Shown one piece after another: positions 7,866 through 15,600 of a DNA stretch of 39,277 nt. The translations under genes and the position numbers were made by a program. The notes under the pieces were generated by a model. That model was given only the letters and a program-made list of their open reading frames with translations, did not search any database and had not been told where the DNA came from. The DNA is taken from NCBI GenBank assembly GCA_017937135.1, contig JAGBEE010000019.1, forward strand, positions 1 through 39,277, given 5' to 3'. The stretch is from Clostridia bacterium. Its GTDB lineage: Bacteria > Bacillota > Clostridia > Oscillospirales > CAG-272. Every line of letters starts with the position of its first letter. Within the stretch, counting starts at the first letter, position 1.

Positions 7866-8846
7866 ATGCAGTATAGACCACTAATTTCCATAGTAATTCC
7901 AGCATATAATGCTTCAAACTATTTAAGTCAAGCTATAGATAGTGCGCTTAGCCAAACCTATGATAATTTTGAAATCATAGTAGTTAATGATGGCTCAAGG
8001 GATGATGGAGCGACAAAAGAGGTTGCTTTGGGATATGGAGATAAAATTCGATATATAGAAAAGGAAAATGGTGGCTCATCATCAGCTATGAATCGTGGAA
8101 TTAGTGAAATGAGGGGCGAGTGGTTTTCCTGGTTAAGCCACGACGACCTATATAAGCCAGACAAGCTTTTGGAGCAGGCGAAGCTTTTAAATGAGCTATT
8201 GGAAAGCGGTGCTAATTTAGAGGAGCATATTTTCTTTACGGGCTCGGAGCTTGTTGATATGAACGGAAAGGTAATTCGCAAGACAAAGCAAAAGGAGCTT
8301 GAAAAAAAGGCTAAAAGAGTTAACTCAGTTACTCACAATAAATATTTAATTGCTGAGCCAACAAATAATAACTTTCACGGCTGTGGCTGCTTGATTCACA
8401 AAAATACGCTTTTGAAGGTTGGATGCTTTGATGAAAAGCTAAGGCTATTAAACGATGTTGATTTGTGGTATAGACTTTATTCAAGTGGATATAAGGTACA
8501 TCTTATTCCAATAGTGCTTGTACAAGGACGCGTTCATGCAAAGCAGGTATCCACTCAAATTGGCTATTCCTATCATAATCCCGAGCAAGATATGTTTTGG
8601 AATAGAAGTCTTGATTGGTTACACGAGAATTTCCCGAATGAATTTGACCTTTATTTATCATACGGTATAAATGCGTATTCAAAAACGCGATATGCCGAGG
8701 GTGACAGAGCCTTTGAAATAGCAAAGGGTATTTGCCCTAAAAAATCGGGAAAATTAAAAAGAGTAAGATTTAAAACCAAGCTCAAGGCAAGAATAAAAAA
8801 CTTACTCAAAAAAATTTATCTTAAACTAAGAGTAAAGAAAGGCTAA
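7866..8846 (+). CDS. GT2-family glycosyltransferase
   Basis: The 326-residue inverting transferase has a GT-A fold. ISIVIPAYNAS (7-17) opens the nucleotide-binding domain, VNDGS (40-44) holds the first Asp, and SHDD (91-94) is the metal-binding DxD-like motif. The last 30 residues are strongly basic and amphipathic (KRVRFKTKLKARIKNLLKK), which suggests docking on the inner membrane face next to the lipid-linked substrate. GGAGAA lies just before the start. Substrate unknown. Confidence 0.85.
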   Translation: MQYRPLISIVIPAYNASNYLSQAIDSALSQTYDNFEIIVVNDGSRDDGATKEVALGYGDKIRYIEKENGGSSSAMNRGISEMRGEWFSWLSHDDLYKPDKLLEQAKLLNELLESGANLEEHIFFTGSELVDMNGKVIRKTKQKELEKKAKRVNSVTHNKYLIAEPTNNNFHGCGCLIHKNTLLKVGCFDEKLRLLNDVDLWYRLYSSGYKVHLIPIVLVQGRVHAKQVSTQIGYSYHNPEQDMFWNRSLDWLHENFPNEFDLYLSYGINAYSKTRYAEGDRAFEIAKGICPKKSGKLKRVRFKTKLKARIKNLLKKIYLKLRVKKG

Positions 8847-8849
8847 GAG

Positions 8850-9926
8850 ATGATTCCATATTATATATTGGCGCTTTTACCACCAGTAGTATCATATTTA
8901 ATATTCTCAAATAAAGAACAGCAAAAGAAACGAACAAAACTAATGCTTATGTTGTTTTTTGGCGTGTTTCTGTTTTTGGTTTCATGTCGAGCAGTATCAG
9001 TAGGAGTAGATAACTCAAAATATACTTATATATATGAAACAATAGCAAATACAAGCTTTAATAAGGTCACAAATATTATAGATATTGAAGCTGGCTTTAT
9101 TTATTTTAGCAAAATAATTTCTATGATAAGCGAAGAATATCAATTGCTTGTTTTTGTTGTTGCATTAATTTCTGTTATTCCTATAGCTGTAATGTGTATA
9201 AAGGAGTCGGAAAATGGACTCCTTACAATAGCACTATTTTTATCAGTTGCTCCGTTTTCAATCTATTTTTCAGCATTACGACAGGTTTTAGCTGTTGCGT
9301 TTATAGTACCCGCGTATTACCTAACAAAGCATAAAAAGCTTATATGGTTTGTATTAACAGTTGCAATAGCAATGCTATTTCACCAATCGGCATTCATAAT
9401 ACTGTTAATATATCCTTTATATCATGTAAGATTGACAGGGAATAAGTTTTTATTTATAGTTCCAGCCATTGTTTTAGTATATGTTTTCAATCAACCTATA
9501 TTTAGATTTCTACTCACATTAATGGGAGATAGATATGATGAGAGATATGGTTCGGAATTAACTAATGCAATAATGATGATATTGCTTTTTGCAATATTTG
9601 TTGCGTTCTCGTTTTTTATGGTTGATGATAAAAAGCTTGAAAAGGACACTATCGGTCTAAGAAACTTATTAGTAGTTGCACTTATTTTGCAATTGTTCGC
9701 TCCTGTAAGCAATGTTGCAATGAGAATTAACTATTATTTTATACCATTTATCCCGATTTTAATGCCTAAAATAATTAATAGGTCAAAGCCACAATATAGA
9801 CAAATAGCTATTTTGGCACACGTGGTAATGTGCATATTCTTTATAGTGTATTTCTTCTATGATGCACATACTACAGTTGATGGTGGTGTAATGAAAATAT
9901 TCCCTTATAAATTTATGTGGGAGTAA
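8850..9926 (+). CDS. EpsG-family polysaccharide polymerase (Wzy-like)
   Basis: This 358-residue integral membrane protein has about ten hydrophobic segments. It carries features of the EpsG family, which includes Wzy-type polymerases: SCRAVSVGVDNSKY near residues 45-58, SALRQVLAVAF in the middle, and LFHQSAFI. It should join flipped, lipid-linked repeat units on the outer face of the membrane. It is the only polymerase candidate in the operon, which carries one flippase. The gene looks visibly more AT-rich than 4209-8846, as is common for serotype-specific polymerases that are exchanged by transfer; I did not calculate it. Confidence 0.85.
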   Translation: MIPYYILALLPPVVSYLIFSNKEQQKKRTKLMLMLFFGVFLFLVSCRAVSVGVDNSKYTYIYETIANTSFNKVTNIIDIEAGFIYFSKIISMISEEYQLLVFVVALISVIPIAVMCIKESENGLLTIALFLSVAPFSIYFSALRQVLAVAFIVPAYYLTKHKKLIWFVLTVAIAMLFHQSAFIILLIYPLYHVRLTGNKFLFIVPAIVLVYVFNQPIFRFLLTLMGDRYDERYGSELTNAIMMILLFAIFVAFSFFMVDDKKLEKDTIGLRNLLVVALILQLFAPVSNVAMRINYYFIPFIPILMPKIINRSKPQYRQIAILAHVVMCIFFIVYFFYDAHTTVDGGVMKIFPYKFMWE

Positions 9927-9929
9927 AAT

Positions 9930-11105
9930 ATGAAAATAGTACAAATAAATGCTACGTGTAATAGTGGTAGCACAGGAAAAATATGCTATGCCATAAGTCA
10001 GCTATTAAATGAAAAGGGGATAGAAAACTATATACTTTATTCTCTTGGTATTAGTGATTATGAGCAAGGAATAAAATATACAAATGAAAAATATTTAAAA
10101 AGACAGGCGTTAAAATCAAGAATTTTTGGAAATTATGGCTTTAACTCAAAGGGCAGTACAAAAAAGCTCATCTCAGAGCTTGAAAAAATAAAGCCCGATA
10201 TAATCCATTTACACAACATACACTCAAATGATGTGAATTTAAAAATGCTCTTTGACTATATAAGAGAGAATAAAATAAAGACCTATTGGACCTTCCACGA
10301 CTGCTGGGCATTTACAGGTTATTGCGTACATTTTGATATTGTTAGCTGTGAAAAATGGAAAAGTGGCTGTGTGGGATGTCCACAAAAAAAGCAATATAGC
10401 TGGTTTTTTGATAAAAGCAAAAAGCTATATCAAAGAAAAAAGGAGCTTATTAAGGACATAGATTTGACAATAGTAACTCCATCATGCTGGCTTGCAGGCC
10501 TAGTGAAAAAATCATTTTTTAAGGACTGCGATGTTAAGGTTATTCATAACGGAATAGACCTTGAAACATTCAAGCCAACAGAAAGTGATTTTAGAAAGCA
10601 ATATAACTTAGAGGACAAATATATTATATTAGGAGTTGCCTTTGGTTGGGGCAACAAGAAGGGACTTGACGTATTTTTAGACCTATCAAGGCGCGTGTCT
10701 AATAAATATCAAATTGTGCTTGTTGGCACTAATGACGAAACAGATAAATGCTTGCCTGACAATATAATTTCAATTCATAAGACAAATAACCAAACAGAGC
10801 TTGCAAAAATATATTCATCAGCCGACCTATTTGTAAATCCAACAAGGGAAGAAAATTACCCAACGGTAAATATGGAGTCGCTTGCCTGTGGCACGCCTGT
10901 TCTGACCTTTAAAACGGGTGGAAGCCCTGAGATAATAGATGAAAAAACGGGCTACGTGGTTGAAAAAAATGATGTTGATGAGATGGAAAAACAGATAATT
11001 CGCATTTGCGAAAATGGTGTTTTTTCGAGACAGGACTGTATAGAAAAGGCAAAAGAATTTAATCAAGAAGACAGATTTAAGGAGTATATAAATCTATATG
11101 AATGA
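9930..11105 (+). CDS. GT4-family glycosyltransferase with Cys-rich segment
   Basis: This 391-residue GT-B transferase starts MKIVQINATCNSGSTGKI, with the Gly/Ser-rich donor loop typical of its subgroup. A family-specific stretch, HDCWAFTGYC followed by CEKWKSGCVGCPQ (about 128-154), has five cysteines that are regularly present in this subgroup and may bind metal. The EX7E motif is E308 and E316 in EENYPTVNME. It probably extends the repeat unit; donor sugar unknown. Its last eight bases overlap the next gene, suggesting coupled translation. Confidence 0.83.
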   Translation: MKIVQINATCNSGSTGKICYAISQLLNEKGIENYILYSLGISDYEQGIKYTNEKYLKRQALKSRIFGNYGFNSKGSTKKLISELEKIKPDIIHLHNIHSNDVNLKMLFDYIRENKIKTYWTFHDCWAFTGYCVHFDIVSCEKWKSGCVGCPQKKQYSWFFDKSKKLYQRKKELIKDIDLTIVTPSCWLAGLVKKSFFKDCDVKVIHNGIDLETFKPTESDFRKQYNLEDKYIILGVAFGWGNKKGLDVFLDLSRRVSNKYQIVLVGTNDETDKCLPDNIISIHKTNNQTELAKIYSSADLFVNPTREENYPTVNMESLACGTPVLTFKTGGSPEIIDEKTGYVVEKNDVDEMEKQIIRICENGVFSRQDCIEKAKEFNQEDRFKEYINLYE

Positions 11106-12246
11106 AAAAAAGGTGGAAAGAGTAATCTTTATTTCAAATTACTTTAATCACCATCAAAAATCATTTTGCGAGAAAATGTATAAGACACTGGGAAAGAATT
11201 TTATCTTTGTAGAAACAGGCAAAATGAGCGATATGAGAAAAAGCCTTGGCTATGAAATTGAAATACCACCTTATGTTATCTCTGCGCCTGTGGTGCAAAA
11301 AAACCTAAGAGTGGTAATAGACGCAATAAACAAGGCGGACTTAGTTATAGCGGGCACTTGTCCTGATTTTCTAATTAAGGAAAGAATACAACAGGACAAG
11401 CTCACATTTAGATACTCCGAAAGACTTTTTAAGAAAAAAGCAGGCATTTTTAAACGCATTTTTCATCGCATAAAAATGAGAAAATATCCTTGCTCCAAAA
11501 ATACATATATGCTTTGTGCTGGAGCTTATGTAGCACAGGACTATAACAGGCTTGGGCTTTTTAAGGACAAATGCTTTAAGTGGGGATATTTTCCCGAAAC
11601 GAAAAAATATGACGATGTAGATACGCTAATAAGCCAAAAGACGCCAAATTCTATAATTTGGGTTGGAAGACTTATAGATTGGAAGCACCCAGAAACAGCA
11701 ATAGATATAGCAAAAATGCTAAGAGATGACGGCTATAGCTTTCAAATGGAGCTTATAGGTGAAGGTGAGCTTTTAGGAAAAATTAAGGATAGCGTGGTAA
11801 AATATAACCTTGAGGACTGCGTCCATATTCTTGGCTCAATGAAGCCAAGCGAGGTAAGAGAGCATATGGAAAAAAGCCAAATCCATATATTTACCTCGGA
11901 CAGACAAGAGGGCTGGGGAGCAGTATTAAACGAGGCTATGAATAGTGCATGTGTATCTATTGCAAGTAACGTAATAGGCGCAGCACCATTCCTTGTAAAT
12001 AACGAGGAAAATGGCTTTATTTACAAATTTGGAAAAACCAAGGAGCTTTACAAAATAATAAAATTCCTTTTAGACAATAAAGAAAAGACGAGAATGTATG
12101 CAAAAAAGGCATACGAAAAAATAATAAATGAATATAACGGAGAGATAGCAGCAAAGCGAATAATTTCTCTTAGTAATGAATTTTTAAATGGAGAAAAAAT
12201 GCCACAAGCATTTGAAGATGGCATTTGTAGCTTTTTAAATAAATAG
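11098..12246 (+). CDS. GT4-family glycosyltransferase
   Basis: This 382-residue protein has a diverged acceptor half and a clear donor half. WVGRLIDWKHPE marks the start of the C-terminal Rossmann domain, and EGWGAVLNE supplies the EX7E motif (E271, E279). A basic segment near residues 100-130 (KKKAGIFKRIFHRIKMRK) probably contacts the membrane. It starts inside the end of the preceding gene with an eight-base overlap. Specificity cannot be assigned. Confidence 0.8.
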   Translation: MNEKKVERVIFISNYFNHHQKSFCEKMYKTLGKNFIFVETGKMSDMRKSLGYEIEIPPYVISAPVVQKNLRVVIDAINKADLVIAGTCPDFLIKERIQQDKLTFRYSERLFKKKAGIFKRIFHRIKMRKYPCSKNTYMLCAGAYVAQDYNRLGLFKDKCFKWGYFPETKKYDDVDTLISQKTPNSIIWVGRLIDWKHPETAIDIAKMLRDDGYSFQMELIGEGELLGKIKDSVVKYNLEDCVHILGSMKPSEVREHMEKSQIHIFTSDRQEGWGAVLNEAMNSACVSIASNVIGAAPFLVNNEENGFIYKFGKTKELYKIIKFLLDNKEKTRMYAKKAYEKIINEYNGEIAAKRIISLSNEFLNGEKMPQAFEDGICSFLNK

Positions 12247-12260
12247 AAAAAGAGGCAAAT

Positions 12261-13445
12261 ATGAAAATAGTACATATAGCACCAAATTCTCCCTACAATG
12301 ATTATTGGGGTTATCAGGATAATTTGTTGCCAAAATATCAAAAAAAATTAGGGCATGAAGTAACTATAATTGTTCCTAATCTTATGCACGAGAATGGAAG
12401 TATTGTGCAGACAAATTGCGCTGATTATAGACTAAATGATGGCGTTAGAGTTATTCGTTTAAGCAGGGTGAAACGCTTTTCAAATATATTAACAACGCTC
12501 AGCTCCAAGCTCGATGTGTATGAGCTGTTAAAGGAGCTTAAACCTGATTTTATATTTTTTCACGGACTTGTAAGTGATACAATATTTGATGCTATAAAAT
12601 ACAAAAATAACATAAATCAAAAATGCGTTATAGTTCAGGACAACCATTTAGATTATAATATAGGCTTTGACCCTAAAACCTTAAAGGGAAGGATTCTTAG
12701 AGCATATTATCGCAGGAAGAATAAAAAAAGTATATCTTATGTTGATAAGGTATATGGGGTTACTCCATGGAGAAAGCAATATGCCAAGGATTTTTTTGGC
12801 ATTCCTGACGAAAAGCTCGACGTACTAATAATGGGAGCAGATGATGAAAAAATAGATTTTTCGAATAGAGAGGAAATAAGAAATAAAATACGTGAGCAAA
12901 ACAATATATCAGGAAATGAATTTTTAATAGTTACAGGCGGCAAAATCGATTTAAAGAAAAAAATTCATATTTTGATGAAGGCATGCTCTAATCTTGAAAG
13001 TGTTAAATTGTTAGTGTTTGGCAATGTAAATGATGATGTAAAGAATGAGTTCGAGGATATATTGAAATCAAGCACAAACATCGTATATGTTGGTTGGATA
13101 GATTCAGAAAAGGTGTACGATTACTTTTTTGCAGCAGACCTTGTGTTTTTTCCAGGTCAACACTCGGTTTTGTGGGAGCAAGCTTGTGCATCTAAGGTGC
13201 CTTGCGTATTTGAGCGTTGGGAAAAGATGGAGCATATTAATAATGGCGGAAACAGTGATTTTGTTTCTCCTGTAACAGAAGAGACTATAAAAGAAAAAAT
13301 TCAAGAGCTGCACAATACAGAAAAATATGAGAAGATGAAGAGTGTGGCTTTCTCTGAAAAAACAGATATATATTTGTATAGCAATATAGCAAAAAAATCA
13401 CTTGAATGTGTAAAAACAGAAAATGAAATGGAGATGAACAAATGA
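12261..13445 (+). CDS. GT4-like glycosyltransferase with altered EX7E motif
   Basis: This 394-residue protein resembles GT4 enzymes: [19 protein letters not shown] at the start, then [14 protein letters not shown] (donor-domain opening, about 223-236). In the usual EX7E place the sequence reads [10 protein letters not shown], so the second Glu is kept (E306) and the first is Pro298. The first Glu normally helps position the donor sugar, so this may be a subgroup variant or a weakened enzyme. The gene ends with an ATGA overlap into the dehydrogenase gene. Base composition looks AT-rich, like its neighbours. Confidence 0.75.
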   Translation: MKIVHIAPNSPYNDYWGYQDNLLPKYQKKLGHEVTIIVPNLMHENGSIVQTNCADYRLNDGVRVIRLSRVKRFSNILTTLSSKLDVYELLKELKPDFIFFHGLVSDTIFDAIKYKNNINQKCVIVQDNHLDYNIGFDPKTLKGRILRAYYRRKNKKSISYVDKVYGVTPWRKQYAKDFFGIPDEKLDVLIMGADDEKIDFSNREEIRNKIREQNNISGNEFLIVTGGKIDLKKKIHILMKACSNLESVKLLVFGNVNDDVKNEFEDILKSSTNIVYVGWIDSEKVYDYFFAADLVFFPGQHSVLWEQACASKVPCVFERWEKMEHINNGGNSDFVSPVTEETIKEKIQELHNTEKYEKMKSVAFSEKTDIYLYSNIAKKSLECVKTENEMEMNK

Positions 13446-14626
13446 AAATAGCAGTTGCTGGAACAGGATATGTAGGACTTTCAATGGCAACGCTCTTGTC
13501 GCAAAACAACGAGGTTGTGGCAGTTGATATATTGCCTGAAAAGGTTGATTTAATAAATAAAAGAATATCTCCTATTCAAGATAAGGAAATAGAGGAATTT
13601 TTCTTAGAAAAAGAATTAAACCTCATTGCTACATTGGATGAAGAAAATGCATACAAAAATGCAGAGTTTGTAATTGTAGCTGCGCCTACCAATTATGATA
13701 CAGATAGAAATTTTTTTAATACAAGCGCCGTAGAGGCTGTAATCAATTCTGTATTGAAATATAACAAGGATGCTATTATAGTAATAAAATCTACAATTCC
13801 GGTTGGCTATACAGAACAAATTAGGAAACGAACTGGAAGTGAAAATATCATATTTAGCCCTGAGTTCCTGCGCGAGAGCAAGGCGCTTTATGACAATCTA
13901 TATCCGTCAAGAATAGTAGTTGGAACTGATTTGAAAAACGAAAGGCTTGTAAATAAAGCAAAGGAATTTGCACAGCTTTTGAAGGATGGTGCAATAAAAG
14001 AGAATATTAAAACCTTAATAATGGGTTTTACAGAAGCAGAGGCGGTAAAGCTTTTTGCCAATACATATTTGGCATTAAGAGTTTCTTATTTTAATGAGCT
14101 TGATACATATGCTGAGCTAAAGGGCTTGGATACGAAAAAAATAATTGATGGTGTTTGTCTTGATCCAAGAATAGGAGATCATTATAATAATCCTTCATTT
14201 GGATATGGTGGATATTGTCTGCCTAAGGATACAAAGCAGCTCTTAGCAAATTATGCGGACGTTCCTCAAAATCTTATACAAGCAATAGTTGATTCTAATA
14301 GGACACGTAAGGATTTTATAGCAGAGCAAATACTTGCAAAAAAACCTAAAACCGTTGGAATATATAGGTTGACAATGAAATCGAATAGTGATAATTTCCG
14401 TCAGTCATCTATCCAAGGAGTTATGAAAAGAATAAAGGCAAGAGACGTTGAAATTATAATATATGAGCCAACAATGAAAAAGACAGAATTCTTTGGCAAT
14501 CGCGTGGTTAACGATTTGAATGAATTTAAACACGTATCCGATATAATTATAGCAAATCGTAGAAATGATGAGCTTAATGATGTATCGGATAAGGTTTACA
14601 CAAGGGATTTGTACACAAGAGATTAA
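13442..14626 (+). CDS. ugd: UDP-glucose 6-dehydrogenase
   Basis: This 394-residue NAD-dependent enzyme oxidises UDP-glucose twice to UDP-glucuronic acid. It has the GTGYVGLS nucleotide loop (7-14), [12 protein letters not shown] (138-149), the catalytic lysine region [12 protein letters not shown] (K203) and the catalytic cysteine C259 in [14 protein letters not shown]. Its length matches the short bacterial Ugd class. This puts an acidic sugar in the polymer. UDP-ManNAc or UDP-Gal dehydrogenation is possible but less likely from the motifs. The tail shows a 15-base imperfect tandem repeat (14597-14626) coding YTRD twice. Confidence 0.88.
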   Translation: MKIAVAGTGYVGLSMATLLSQNNEVVAVDILPEKVDLINKRISPIQDKEIEEFFLEKELNLIATLDEENAYKNAEFVIVAAPTNYDTDRNFFNTSAVEAVINSVLKYNKDAIIVIKSTIPVGYTEQIRKRTGSENIIFSPEFLRESKALYDNLYPSRIVVGTDLKNERLVNKAKEFAQLLKDGAIKENIKTLIMGFTEAEAVKLFANTYLALRVSYFNELDTYAELKGLDTKKIIDGVCLDPRIGDHYNNPSFGYGGYCLPKDTKQLLANYADVPQNLIQAIVDSNRTRKDFIAEQILAKKPKTVGIYRLTMKSNSDNFRQSSIQGVMKRIKARDVEIIIYEPTMKKTEFFGNRVVNDLNEFKHVSDIIIANRRNDELNDVSDKVYTRDLYTRD

Positions 14627-14635
14627 AGAGGTAAT

Positions 14636-15580
14636 ATGGAACAAATAAAGGTATCGATTCTTTGCTTAGCATATAATCATGAAAAGCATATAAGAAATGC
14701 ATTAGATGGCTTTGTCATGCAAAAGACGGATTTTCCATTTGAGGTTTTAATTCATGACGATGCATCTACTGATAAAACTGCTGAGATAATAAAAGAATAC
14801 GAGGAAAAATATCCTAACATAATAAAGCCGATATATCAAACACAAAACCAGTATTCTATGGGAGTGAAAATATCACGAACGTATTTGCATCCAAGAGTAA
14901 GGGGCAAATATATTGCGTGGTGTGAGGGCGATGACTGTTGGACCGATCCTTTGAAATTACAAAAGCAGGTAGATTTTTTAGATTCCAATGATGATTATTC
15001 AGTATGCGGACATAGAGTCTGTGTAAACGATTTATCTAATAATATAAAAACAAATATTCCTGCAATAAGTAATGACAGAGACTATTCTGCAGATGAAATT
15101 ATTCGTGCAGGGGCGCTTTTTCAGCTTAGCTCAATTATGTACAGAACAGAGCTGTTTTTCAAAAAGCCAAAATGCTTTGATGCGAAGGGCTTCGGAGATA
15201 TACAGTTATATATTTATGGTGCAATTTGTGGTAAATTTAGAGTGCTTAAGGACGTTATGTCAACGTATAATTACGGAACAAGTGGCTCTTGGACGGAAAG
15301 AGTTGCTCGAAACAAGGAGAAAAACATTCTTCATTCTCAGGAAAAGATTAGAATGCTTGAGAGAGTGAATGAATATTACGATTATGTATATAACGATTCT
15401 ATCATATATGCAATAAATAGAGCTAAATTTAATATTGCATATGAAATGAATGATAAAAAAGAAATGAAAAGACCTGAATATAAGGAATTTTATAAGGCGC
15501 GAAAAAAATTGAACAGGACAAATTTTTTAAAAAAGCATTTTCCATTTTTAGCTAAAATTAAACACTTGTTTAAAAAATAA
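14636..15580 (+). CDS. GT2-family glycosyltransferase
   Basis: This 314-residue GT-A transferase has VSILCLAYNHEKHI (5-18), IHDDASTDKT (39-48) as the nucleotide-binding acidic motif, and CEGDDCWTDP (about 97-106) as the DxD motif. This YNHE...GDDYW-type pattern is common among capsule and O-antigen glycosyltransferases. The C-terminus is Lys-rich and probably membrane-peripheral. AGAGG precedes the ATG by four bases. Donor unknown. Confidence 0.85.
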   Translation: MEQIKVSILCLAYNHEKHIRNALDGFVMQKTDFPFEVLIHDDASTDKTAEIIKEYEEKYPNIIKPIYQTQNQYSMGVKISRTYLHPRVRGKYIAWCEGDDCWTDPLKLQKQVDFLDSNDDYSVCGHRVCVNDLSNNIKTNIPAISNDRDYSADEIIRAGALFQLSSIMYRTELFFKKPKCFDAKGFGDIQLYIYGAICGKFRVLKDVMSTYNYGTSGSWTERVARNKEKNILHSQEKIRMLERVNEYYDYVYNDSIIYAINRAKFNIAYEMNDKKEMKRPEYKEFYKARKKLNRTNFLKKHFPFLAKIKHLFKK

Positions 15581-15600
15581 AAAAGAGAGGGGGAGCAGTT

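Noticed and set aside
14597-14626. 15-base imperfect tandem repeat at the end of the ugd gene (YTRD twice)
   Set aside because: Ugd proteins often end with a similar motif, so this small duplication is probably neutral.
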